A DNA stretch of 5,763 bases from an uncultured Robiginitomaculum sp. (GTDB lineage: Bacteria > Pseudomonadota > Alphaproteobacteria > Caulobacterales > Maricaulaceae): the NCBI GenBank assembly GCA_938003555.1, contig CALKXN010000111.1, forward strand, positions 1-5,763, in the 5' to 3' direction. The position numbers were made by a program, and so were the translations under genes. The notes beneath the pieces are model-generated. The model did not search any database and had not been told where the DNA came from. It saw nothing but the letters and a program-made list of their open reading frames with translations. This document shows positions 1 to 5,763 of the stretch, one piece after another (position 1 is the first letter of the stretch; every line of letters begins with the position of its first letter).

Positions 1-452
1 TGAAATGGCCCAATGATGTGCGCATTGACGAGGCTAAAGTTGCAGGCATATTATTGGAGTCCGGCAAGGGCTGGGTGAGCGTCGGAATAGGCGTCAATAT
101 TCACTTCCACCCCGAAGGTTTGCCATATCCCGCCACCCACCTCACCGCCCATATGGATATTGATGACCCGGAGCACATTCCAAATGCGCGCGGGGCTTTG
201 CCGCTTCTGGCGCAGCTTTTTGAGGCTCAGCGCGAAACACTGGCGCGGGACGGCTTTGGCGAAATACGCAAAACATGGTTGTCGCGCGCGGCCCATATCG
301 GTCAAATTCTGACCGCTCGCAAAGATGGGCAGCCTATCACCGGAGAGATGGAAGGACTGGCCAATGACGGCGCGCTTGTCCTGCGCTTGCCCGATGGCTC
401 TATTGCGCGTATCTCCTCTGGTGAAGTGCTTGCCCAAGCTGGCGCAGCTTAG
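1..452 (+). CDS. birA: Biotin-[acetyl-CoA-carboxylase] ligase (BirA), 3' part
   Basis: Biotin-protein ligase activates biotin to biotinyl-AMP and attaches it to a lysine of biotin carboxyl carrier domains in the cytoplasm. The gene is cut by the left edge: the frame is already open at base 3 and ends at TAG 450-452, giving 149 visible residues. They begin with KWPNDV, followed by KVAGILLE (residues 12-19) and GIGVN (28-32), the classic biotinyl-AMP-binding and catalytic-core motifs of the family. The end, from about residue 96 to 149 and including SGEV (139-142), matches the small SH3-like C-terminal domain. The GTG at 18 is an internal valine of the KWPNDV motif, not a start. The upstream GRGR-type loop and any DNA-binding N-terminal domain lie outside the window, so I cannot tell whether this BirA is also a repressor. 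The stop lies 11 bases before coaX, consistent with co-transcription. Family assignment is very secure. Confidence 0.95.
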   Translation, partial: KWPNDVRIDEAKVAGILLESGKGWVSVGIGVNIHFHPEGLPYPATHLTAHMDIDDPEHIPNARGALPLLAQLFEAQRETLARDGFGEIRKTWLSRAAHIGQILTARKDGQPITGEMEGLANDGALVLRLPDGSIARISSGEVLAQAGAA

Positions 453-456
453 AAAG
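451..456 (+). promoter_or_regulatory. Probable ribosome binding site of coaX
   Basis: The purine stretch AGAAAG lies seven bases before the ATG at 464 and overlaps the birA stop codon. It is a weak Shine-Dalgarno match, but its spacing supports the chosen coaX start and suggests that ribosomes finishing birA reinitiate here. Confidence 0.4.
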
Positions 457-463
457 AAATCTT

Positions 464-1249
464 ATGCTTCTGGCCATTGATACCGGAAATACGAACACGC
501 TCTTTGCGATCCATGACGGCAAAGACTGGGTGGTTGAATGGCGTATTGCTACGGACGCCGCGCGTACGGCTGATGAATATGCCGTGTGGTTTCATCAATT
601 GATGGAAATGCAGGATTTGAAATTTGGGGATATTGATGGCTGCATCATTGCCTCGGTTGTCCCGCAATCTCTGTTCAACATGCGTAACCTTGCGCGTCGC
701 CATCTAAAAGTAGAGCCTATGATTGTGGGTGAGGGCGAGCTTGATCTGGGTACGAAAGCGCTCATTGATAATCCCGAACAAGCGGGCGCCGACCGCCTTG
801 TCAATGTTGCGGGCGCGCTGACGCGTTACGCAGCGCCGATGATCATTGTCGATAGCGGCACGGCGACCACCTTTGATGTTGTCGATGCTGATGGGAATTT
901 TATCGGCGGCATTATCACACCGGGTATCAATCTGTCTGTACGCGCGCTTCACGAAGCTGCTGCGCGCCTCCCGCGTATTGAGATTAAGAAACCTGATAAA
1001 ATCGTCGGGACAAATACAGTTGAATCGATGCAGTCTGGTATTTTCTGGGGTTATATTGGTCTGATTGACGGCCTTATTCGTAATATAAAAACAGAACGAT
1101 CTGATTTGAATTTTACGGTCATCGGCACGGGCGGCATTGCGTCTTTGTTTGAGGGCGCGTCAGAAACAATCGACCATTATGACAGCCGCCTGACGATAGA
1201 CGGCCTGTATGAAATTTATCGCCGCAATACTAAGAAAGCTCAAAGCTAA
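464..1249 (+). CDS. coaX: Type III pantothenate kinase (CoaX)
   Basis: CoaX phosphorylates pantothenate with ATP, the first step of coenzyme A synthesis, in the cytoplasm. The 261 residues match the usual length of about 255-260. Visible motifs are the N-terminal phosphate-binding DTGNTNT (residues 6-12), SVVP (64-67), the pantothenate-site GADR (108-111) whose aspartate is the expected catalytic base, DSGTATTFD (130-138) followed by GGIITPG, and the late GTGG nucleotide-site turn (221-224). Together these identify the ASKHA-fold type III enzyme rather than CoaA or the eukaryotic-like type II. Family knowledge says type III enzymes need a monovalent cation and are not feedback-inhibited by CoA. 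The ATG at 464 puts the DTGNT motif at the expected N-terminal position and is preceded by a purine-rich AGAAAG (451-456). It sits 11 bases after birA and 1 base before rnj. All key motifs are intact. Confidence 0.97.
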   Translation: MLLAIDTGNTNTLFAIHDGKDWVVEWRIATDAARTADEYAVWFHQLMEMQDLKFGDIDGCIIASVVPQSLFNMRNLARRHLKVEPMIVGEGELDLGTKALIDNPEQAGADRLVNVAGALTRYAAPMIIVDSGTATTFDVVDADGNFIGGIITPGINLSVRALHEAAARLPRIEIKKPDKIVGTNTVESMQSGIFWGYIGLIDGLIRNIKTERSDLNFTVIGTGGIASLFEGASETIDHYDSRLTIDGLYEIYRRNTKKAQS

Positions 1250-1250
1250 T

Positions 1251-2933
1251 ATGGCTAAAAATAAAGACGAATTCGTATTCCTGCCTCTTGGCGGAAGCGG
1301 TGAAATTGGCATGAACCTTAATGTGTTTGGCTTTGGCCCTGCCCATAAACGGCAATATATTATTGTCGATATTGGCGTGACATTTGGTGATTTAAATACG
1401 CCGGGCGTAGACATCATCATGCCTGATATAGAGTTTTTTAAAGGCATTGAAGACAGCCTGCTGGGCATTGTGCTGACCCATGCCCACGAAGATCATATGG
1501 GCGCGCTTGCGCGTTTATGGCCGAGACTTCGCTGTCCCGTTTATGCAACGCCCTTTACGATGTATTTGGTCAAAGACCGTCTTAATGAAGTTGGGCTAAC
1601 GCAAGACGTTCCACTTCATGAAATTGATCTGGAAGGGTCTTTTTCAATCGGGCCATTTGATTTGGAATATGTGACGCTCACACATTCCATTCCAGAGCCA
1701 AATGCGCTGACGATTAAAACGCCGCTTGGTACAGTCTTTCATACAGGGGATTGGAAAATCGATCCTGATCCGCTGTTGGGTGATCCGATTGACCCCAGCC
1801 AGCTTAAAGCGATTGGCGAAGAGGGCGTGCTGGCCATGATATGCGACAGCACAAATGTGTTTAGCCCCGGCAATGCAGGCAGTGAGCTTGGCGTGCGTGA
1901 TGAACTGGTCAAACTTATTGCGCAATATGAGGGTAAGAAAGTTGCCGTCGCCAGCTTCGCATCTAATGTCGCGCGCCTATCTTCTGTTATGCATGCCGCG
2001 AATGAAAATCACCGTAGCGTCTGTTTAGTGGGGCGTTCTATGCACCGCATGGTTGGCGCCGCGCGGGCGACGGGCATAATTGGCAACAGCCCGGTTCTAC
2101 TGGATGAACAAGAAGCGTCACAAATGCCAGATGGGAATGTGCTCTATTTGTGCACAGGGAGCCAAGGTGAGGCGCGCGCCGCATTATCTCGCATTGCCGC
2201 TGGCGATCACCGTAATGTCAAACTCAGTCAGGGCGATGTTGTCATATTTAGCTCGAAGATTATTCCGGGTAATGAGAAGACAATCTTTGCGCTTCAAAAT
2301 CAGCTGGCAGAGCGCGGCATAGAAATCGTGACTGAAAAGTCTCACGACATTCATGTCTCGGGCCACCCATGCCGTGATGATCTCCGCGCGATGTATGATT
2401 GGATTAAGCCCCATATCGCTATTCCGGTTCACGGCGAGCGGCGTCATTTACTTGAGCATAAGAAACTGGCTGATGAGCTAGGGGTCGAGCGCACCCATGC
2501 GCCGGATAATGGCGAGATGATCCGTATCGCCCCACATGGCCCAAAGGTCACTGATATTGTGCCCTCAGGCCGCTTACATGAAGATGGCGGCGAGATTGTA
2601 AACGCTCATGATGATGGCTTGCGCCTTCGCCGTAAAATGAGCTTTGCGGGATATGTTGGGATATCTATGGCGATTGACCGCTCCGGTAAACTCCTTGGCG
2701 GGCCAGACCCGCGCATTAGTGGGTTCGCGCAGGGGCGCAAGGGCGATCTTCTCGAAGACCTTCTTGATGATGTCGCTGATGTGGCTGAGCGTAAATTTGA
2801 TGGTCTGCGCCCTAGCGCGCGTAAGGACCCTGATAAGGTAGAGGCCGAGATTGCTACTGCTGTGCGGCGTTTCTTTAGAAATCGCCCTGGCTTTAAACGC
2901 CCGGTTGTTGAGGTTACGGTGCTATCCATATGA
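1251..2933 (+). CDS. rnj: Ribonuclease J
   Basis: RNase J is a cytoplasmic metallo-beta-lactamase/beta-CASP ribonuclease with 5'-to-3' exonuclease and endonuclease activity on mRNA and rRNA precursors. The 560-residue product is of normal length (about 550-560). It opens with the typical FLPLGGSGEIGMN (residues 10-22). Zinc-site motifs are HAHEDH (77-82), H145 in LTHSIPE, D167 in HTGDWK, and H394 in PVHGE (392-396). The beta-CASP part runs from roughly residue 200 to 375 and includes SFASN (235-239) and SGHP (370-373). The C-terminal domain follows from about 440 to the end. I chose ATG 1251, one base after the coaX stop. An in-frame ATG at 1209 would add 14 residues inside coaX, ahead of the conserved N-terminus, with no family support. 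Only a distant AGAAAG (1233-1238) precedes the start, so initiation probably relies on coupling to coaX. The 3' end overlaps mce by four bases. All catalytic residues are present. Confidence 0.96.
   Translation: MAKNKDEFVFLPLGGSGEIGMNLNVFGFGPAHKRQYIIVDIGVTFGDLNTPGVDIIMPDIEFFKGIEDSLLGIVLTHAHEDHMGALARLWPRLRCPVYATPFTMYLVKDRLNEVGLTQDVPLHEIDLEGSFSIGPFDLEYVTLTHSIPEPNALTIKTPLGTVFHTGDWKIDPDPLLGDPIDPSQLKAIGEEGVLAMICDSTNVFSPGNAGSELGVRDELVKLIAQYEGKKVAVASFASNVARLSSVMHAANENHRSVCLVGRSMHRMVGAARATGIIGNSPVLLDEQEASQMPDGNVLYLCTGSQGEARAALSRIAAGDHRNVKLSQGDVVIFSSKIIPGNEKTIFALQNQLAERGIEIVTEKSHDIHVSGHPCRDDLRAMYDWIKPHIAIPVHGERRHLLEHKKLADELGVERTHAPDNGEMIRIAPHGPKVTDIVPSGRLHEDGGEIVNAHDDGLRLRRKMSFAGYVGISMAIDRSGKLLGGPDPRISGFAQGRKGDLLEDLLDDVADVAERKFDGLRPSARKDPDKVEAEIATAVRRFFRNRPGFKRPVVEVTVLSI
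2930..2933 (+). other. ATGA stop/start overlap joining rnj and mce
   Basis: The four bases ATGA contain the mce start (2930-2932) and the rnj stop TGA (2931-2933). No good Shine-Dalgarno sequence is placed for mce: the nearest GAGG, at 2910-2913, is 16 bases away. The overlap is therefore probably what sets mce translation, by termination-reinitiation. The overlap is seen directly; the coupling is inferred. Confidence 0.8.
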
Positions 2934-3367
2934 AATGTAAGGACTTTAAACTCGGCCCTCTAAACCATGTTGGGGTTGCTGTGCCAGATATTGCTGCCGC
3001 TGCGCAGCATTATCGTGATGTCTTTGGCATAACAGATATTACAGAGCCCAAAGATTTACCAACCCAAGGCGTCACATTCGCATTTATAAATCTTCCGAGC
3101 GGGCAGATCGAATTGATTCAGCCCTATGGCGACACATCCCCCATCACGCGCTTCCTTGAGAAGAACCCAAAGGGCGGGCAGCATCATGTGTGTTACGAAG
3201 TTGAGGACATCCATGAAGCCAAAGCCGTTATGGAAGAGCGCGGCATGACCGTTCTAAACGCGCCGCGCATTGGCGCGCATGGTACGCCGATTATCTTTCT
3301 GCACCCCAAAAATAACCAAGGCGTCCTCATTGAATTGATGGAAACGCCAAAACATTCAGACCATTAG
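2930..3367 (+). CDS. mce: Methylmalonyl-CoA epimerase
   Basis: This enzyme interconverts the (2S) and (2R) epimers of methylmalonyl-CoA, between propionyl-CoA carboxylase and the B12-dependent methylmalonyl-CoA mutase, in the cytoplasm. The 145 residues form one vicinal-oxygen-chelate (glyoxalase-like) unit with two beta-alpha-beta modules, the normal length. Metal ligands expected from the family are visible: H13 in LNHVGVAVPD, E61 in IELIQP, H85 or H86 in GGQHHVCYEV, and E135 in VLIELME. The stretch SPITRFLEKNPKGG (70-83) is characteristic of the epimerase and separates it from glyoxalase I. The ligand assignment is from recalled alignment. The start codon overlaps the rnj stop as ATGA. The N-terminus has about eight residues (MKCKDFKL) before the conserved fold, slightly longer than the shortest relatives. 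The stop TAG lies 9 bases before the DUF1467 gene. A generic VOC dioxygenase is much less likely. Confidence 0.93.
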   Translation: MKCKDFKLGPLNHVGVAVPDIAAAAQHYRDVFGITDITEPKDLPTQGVTFAFINLPSGQIELIQPYGDTSPITRFLEKNPKGGQHHVCYEVEDIHEAKAVMEERGMTVLNAPRIGAHGTPIIFLHPKNNQGVLIELMETPKHSDH

Positions 3368-3376
3368 GCCAATATC

Positions 3377-3646
3377 ATGAACCCTTTTAACATGTTCGTT
3401 CTGTTTCTGGTCATTTGGTGGATCATGCTTTTCATGGTCTTGCCATTTGGCGTGAGAGGGCAGCACGAAGATGGTGATATCGTTCCGGGCAGCGAGCCGG
3501 GCGCGCCGCAAAAATCACTAATTAAGAAGAAGCTGTTGATTACGACAGGCTTGGCCGCAATCGGTTTTGCGATTGTCTACTGCATGATTGTGTTTGATTT
3601 GTTCAATATTGCGGACTTGCCGTTCATCCCAAAAATTGAAAACTAG
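3377..3646 (+). CDS. DUF1467 family small inner-membrane protein
   Basis: This is an 89-residue protein of unknown function that I recognise as the DUF1467 family. It has two hydrophobic segments, about residues 5-25 (rich in W, F, L and M) and 53-75, joined by a polar loop. Family-like features are the WW pair in the first helix, the LPFGVRGQ run at its end (22-29), GAP (42-44) in the loop, and a lysine cluster KKK (50-52) just before the second helix. No cleavable signal peptide is evident. The lysines beside helix two suggest that the loop faces the cytoplasm and the two helices form a hairpin, but this is inference. An AGG (3366-3368), overlapping the mce stop, lies eight bases before the ATG and is a plausible ribosome site. 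In relatives the gene tends to sit between mce and proS. No enzymatic motif is visible and I assign no function. Confidence 0.85.
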   Translation: MNPFNMFVLFLVIWWIMLFMVLPFGVRGQHEDGDIVPGSEPGAPQKSLIKKKLLITTGLAAIGFAIVYCMIVFDLFNIADLPFIPKIEN

Positions 3647-3731
3647 TCCGTAATATATGCAATAGCATTTGCGGCGCGGCGCGCAGCAAGCTAGACCTCA
3701 CAAAACGAAATTCTAAAGCGAGATTCGCCTC
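3647..3731 (+). promoter_or_regulatory. Intergenic gap before proS with a weak promoter candidate
   Basis: This is the only gap of any size in the window (85 bases). A possible sigma-70-type pair is TTGCGG (3669-3674) and TAGACC (3692-3697) with a 17-base spacer. The -10 box is a poor match, so this is only a candidate. A GC-rich run (about 3671-3684) fills the spacer. Before proS there is a purine stretch AAAGCGAGA (3715-3723), about eight bases from the ATG, that could serve as a ribosome site. No intrinsic terminator (strong stem plus T-run) is seen after the DUF1467 gene, so read-through from the upstream operon is possible. Confidence 0.25.
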
Positions 3732-5057
3732 ATGCGCTTATCCAATTACTTCATGCCTGTTCTCAAAGAGACGCCGGCCGACGCCACAATTGCCTCGCAT
3801 CAATATATGTTGCGTGCAGGAATGGTGCGCCAGCAAAGCGCGGGCATTTATGCGTGGCTTCCATTGGGTCATCGCGTCCTTAAAAAAATTGAGCAGATTG
3901 TGCGCGAAGAGCAAGATAAAGCCGGCGCGGTAGAGATGTTGATGCCGACCATTCAATCGGCCGATTTGTGGAAAGAAACGGGGCGTTACGACGCTTACGG
4001 GCCTGAAATGCTCCGTATTACCGATCGCGGTGACCGTGAAATGCTCTATGGTCCGACCAATGAAGACATGATTACGGATATTTTCCGGAGCTATGTGCGC
4101 AGCTATAAGTCTTTGCCGTTGATGCTTTATCATATTCAGTGGAAATTCCGTGATGAACGCCGCCCGCGTTTTGGGGTCATGCGCGGCCGCGAATTTTTGA
4201 TGAAAGATACGTATAGCTTTGATATTGACGAGGCTGCGGCCCGTAAAAGCTATTATAAAATGTTTGTGGCCTATCTGAACACTTTCGCCCGTCTCGGTAT
4301 TCAGGCCATTCCCGTTAAGGCTGATCCTGGGCCAATTGGCGGCGATTTATCTCATGAATTTGTTATCCTCGCCGAGAGCGGTGAAAGCGGCGTGTTTTGC
4401 CACAGCGATTTACTCGAGATGGCCGCGCCCGGTGAAGTCGATTTTGATAGTGACTTGTCAGATCATGTCGACAAGCGCATGGCACTCTATGCGGCGACGG
4501 ATGAAAAACATGATGAGGCGGCATTCGCAGCTATCCCTAAAGACAAACAGATGAGTGCACGCGGCATCGAAGTCGGTCATATTTTCTATTTTGGTGATAA
4601 ATATTCCGGGCCGATGAAGGCTGATGTTATGGGCTCCGATGGGAAACCGCATACAATCATGGGCGGCTCATATGGTATTGGCGTCTCGCGATTGGTCGGC
4701 GCAATTATCGAAGCTAGCCATGATGAGAACGGCATTGTCTGGCCGAAATCCGTTGCGCCATTTGGCGTCGGGATTATCAATTTAAAATCGGATAATGAAG
4801 ATACAAATGCTGTGTGCGAAACGCTTTACTCACAGCTTTCCAAGGCCGGCGTCGACCCGCTTTATGATGACAGCAGTGATCGCGGCGGCGTAAAGTTCTC
4901 CCGTATGGATTTGATCGGTTTGCCCTTTGCTGTGACGGTCGGCCCGCGCGGCATAAAAGAGGGCGTTATTGAAGTGAAAAACCGCGCCACAGGCGAGCGC
5001 CAAAGCTTGACGCCTGATGCCGCCGCAAAATTCTTAATTAGCGAATTTACGAGCTAG
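3732..5057 (+). CDS. proS: Prolyl-tRNA synthetase, short form without editing insertion
   Basis: ProRS is a class II synthetase that charges tRNA-Pro with proline in the cytoplasm. The 441 residues include the N-terminal catalytic core with [11 protein letters not shown] (70-80) and YGPTNE (106-111), motif 2 around [10 protein letters not shown] (139-148), motif 3 at [10 protein letters not shown] (311-320), and the anticodon-binding domain from about 340 to the end. Bacterial-type enzymes such as that of E. coli have about 570 residues, because an editing (INS) domain of about 180 residues separates motifs 2 and 3. Here that stretch, about residues 217-277, is only about 60 residues, so the cis-editing domain is essentially missing. 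Alphaproteobacterial ProRS enzymes are known for this reduction, and the frame is intact, so it is not a deletion artefact. Removal of mischarged Ala-tRNA-Pro would then need a free-standing editing protein of the ProXp-ala/YbaK kind, not present here. The stop is 5 bases before lolC. Confidence 0.97.
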   Translation: MRLSNYFMPVLKETPADATIASHQYMLRAGMVRQQSAGIYAWLPLGHRVLKKIEQIVREEQDKAGAVEMLMPTIQSADLWKETGRYDAYGPEMLRITDRGDREMLYGPTNEDMITDIFRSYVRSYKSLPLMLYHIQWKFRDERRPRFGVMRGREFLMKDTYSFDIDEAAARKSYYKMFVAYLNTFARLGIQAIPVKADPGPIGGDLSHEFVILAESGESGVFCHSDLLEMAAPGEVDFDSDLSDHVDKRMALYAATDEKHDEAAFAAIPKDKQMSARGIEVGHIFYFGDKYSGPMKADVMGSDGKPHTIMGGSYGIGVSRLVGAIIEASHDENGIVWPKSVAPFGVGIINLKSDNEDTNAVCETLYSQLSKAGVDPLYDDSSDRGGVKFSRMDLIGLPFAVTVGPRGIKEGVIEVKNRATGERQSLTPDAAAKFLISEFTS

Positions 5058-5062
5058 GGCGC

Positions 5063-5763
5063 ATGGCAGGAAGAACGGCACCCTTTAATAAATTTGAGCG
5101 CAGCATATCGCTGCGTTATCTGGGCGCGCGCCGTAAACAAGGCGGCGTCGGGCTTATCGCGTGGATTAGTTTTACCTGTCTGACTTTAGCGATTGCAGCT
5201 TTGATTATCGTGATGTCGATCATGAATGGCTTTCGTCATGAACTGGTGAGCCGCATTCTCGGCGCGCAGGGGCATATTTACGTCCAGACCGTCAGTGACA
5301 ATCCTACAGCGCAAGAAATAGATGACATTGCGAAATATATCAGGTCTCAAGACGGCGTAGATGTCGCTATGCCTGTGCTTAATCGTCAGGCCTTTGTTGC
5401 CAGTGAAGGCCGCGGTAGCGGCGCGGTTATCAAAGGCATTCGTCCAAGTGACTTATCGAAGCTCGATTTTGTTTTGGACGGCGTGCAATATGGTGACCTT
5501 TCGGGTTTTGGCGTCGGTGATTATGGCGGCGATACCATTGCTATTGGAGAAATTATGGCAGGTACGCTTGGCGTCTCTGTTGGTGACCAAGTCATCTTGA
5601 TTTCACCTAAGCCTGTGGCAACAGCATTTGGCTCAAGTTTGCAGAAAAAATCATATACTGTCGGTGCAATATTTTCGCTCGGTTTTGATGATGCTGACAG
5701 CTTGTATGTCTATATGCCGCTTGACCAAGCCTTGTTGTTTTTTGATCAAGGGGATGCCTCTGA
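5063..5763 (+). CDS. lolC: Lipoprotein-releasing ABC transporter permease (LolC/LolE family), 5' part
   Basis: This is the permease of the Lol system, which extracts outer-membrane lipoproteins from the inner membrane and passes them to the carrier LolA, powered by the ATPase LolD. The frame starts at ATG 5063 and remains open to the last base, giving 233 full codons of an expected ~410-420. The N-terminus has the family pattern FERSISLRYLGARR (11-24), then a first transmembrane segment at about 30-54 ending in IIVMSIMNGFRHEL (48-61) and ILGAQGH (65-71). From about residue 57 onward lies the large periplasmic MacB-like domain. The remaining transmembrane segments are beyond the edge. The start is 5 bases after the proS stop, and AGGG (5056-5059), overlapping that stop, is the likely ribosome site, so proS and this gene are probably co-transcribed. 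LolC, LolE and the single-permease form LolF cannot be separated from this fragment; the symbol is the usual label in this neighbourhood. A lolD ATPase gene is expected next. Confidence 0.93.
   Translation, partial: MAGRTAPFNKFERSISLRYLGARRKQGGVGLIAWISFTCLTLAIAALIIVMSIMNGFRHELVSRILGAQGHIYVQTVSDNPTAQEIDDIAKYIRSQDGVDVAMPVLNRQAFVASEGRGSGAVIKGIRPSDLSKLDFVLDGVQYGDLSGFGVGDYGGDTIAIGEIMAGTLGVSVGDQVILISPKPVATAFGSSLQKKSYTVGAIFSLGFDDADSLYVYMPLDQALLFFDQGDAS

Noticed and set aside
51..437. Antisense open frame opposite birA (128 codons)
   Set aside because: It has no recognisable domain and lies wholly opposite a conserved gene. Similar minus-strand frames opposite coaX, rnj and proS (for example 2606-2929 and 3738-4133) look like codon-bias shadows for the same reason.
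18..452. Separate 144-codon gene starting at GTG 18
   Set aside because: The frame is open upstream to base 3 and reads KWPNDV, the conserved BirA motif, so the GTG is an internal valine codon and the gene is cut by the window edge.
1209..1250. Upstream in-frame ATG extending RNase J by 14 residues
   Set aside because: It lies inside coaX and would precede the conserved RNase J N-terminus. The ATG at 1251 fits family length and the tight operon spacing.
3657..3668. Small hairpin ATGC-AATA-GCAT after the DUF1467 gene, considered as a terminator
   Set aside because: The stem is only four base pairs and no T-run follows, so it is too weak for an intrinsic terminator.
3718..3728. Inverted repeat GCGA-GAT-TCGC just before proS, considered as an operator or as a ribosome-site-masking hairpin
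   Set aside because: A four-base-pair stem with a three-base loop is expected by chance in this composition, and nothing else supports regulation here.
5361..5600. Open frame of 79 codons on the plus strand inside the Lol permease gene
   Set aside because: It is in a different frame from the clearly conserved permease reading frame and shows no recognisable protein features.
1..5763. Search for a novel system, mobile element, CRISPR array or tRNA gene
   Set aside because: The whole window is accounted for by seven housekeeping-type genes in tight order. I saw no direct repeats with spacers, transposase motifs, tRNA-like cloverleaf or compositional island.

Overview
The window is a compact, fully plus-strand stretch of housekeeping genes. 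It is most likely from an alphaproteobacterium. Three things point there: the gene order birA - coaX - rnj - mce - DUF1467 - proS - lolC, which I recall as a recurrent alphaproteobacterial arrangement; a prolyl-tRNA synthetase of the short type that lacks the editing insertion; and a small DUF1467 membrane protein, a family I associate with this class. Base composition looks moderate by eye, with AT-rich codons mixed in, so this is not one of the very GC-rich members. I cannot name the genus.

Layout. Positions 1-452 hold the 3' part of birA (biotin-protein ligase), cut by the window edge. Complete genes follow: coaX (464-1249, type III pantothenate kinase), rnj (1251-2933, ribonuclease J), mce (2930-3367, methylmalonyl-CoA epimerase), a DUF1467 small membrane protein (3377-3646), and proS (3732-5057). 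From 5063 to the right edge runs the 5' part of a LolC/LolE-type lipoprotein-releasing permease, whose frame stays open to the last base. Gaps are 11, 1, -4, 9, 85 and 5 bases. The first five genes therefore look like one transcript, and proS-lolC like a second unit or a continuation of the first. The 85-base gap before proS is the only real intergenic space.

Functionally the block is mixed. BirA charges biotin enzymes, CoaX starts CoA synthesis, and Mce acts in propionyl-CoA/methylmalonyl-CoA conversion, whose first enzyme (propionyl-CoA carboxylase) is a biotin and CoA-ester enzyme. These three are chemically related. RNase J (RNA decay), ProRS (translation) and the Lol permease (outer-membrane lipoprotein export) are general growth functions. 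I found no mobile element, CRISPR array, tRNA or rRNA gene, integration scar or defence-type gene. I see no evidence for an undescribed system; the findings below are modest.
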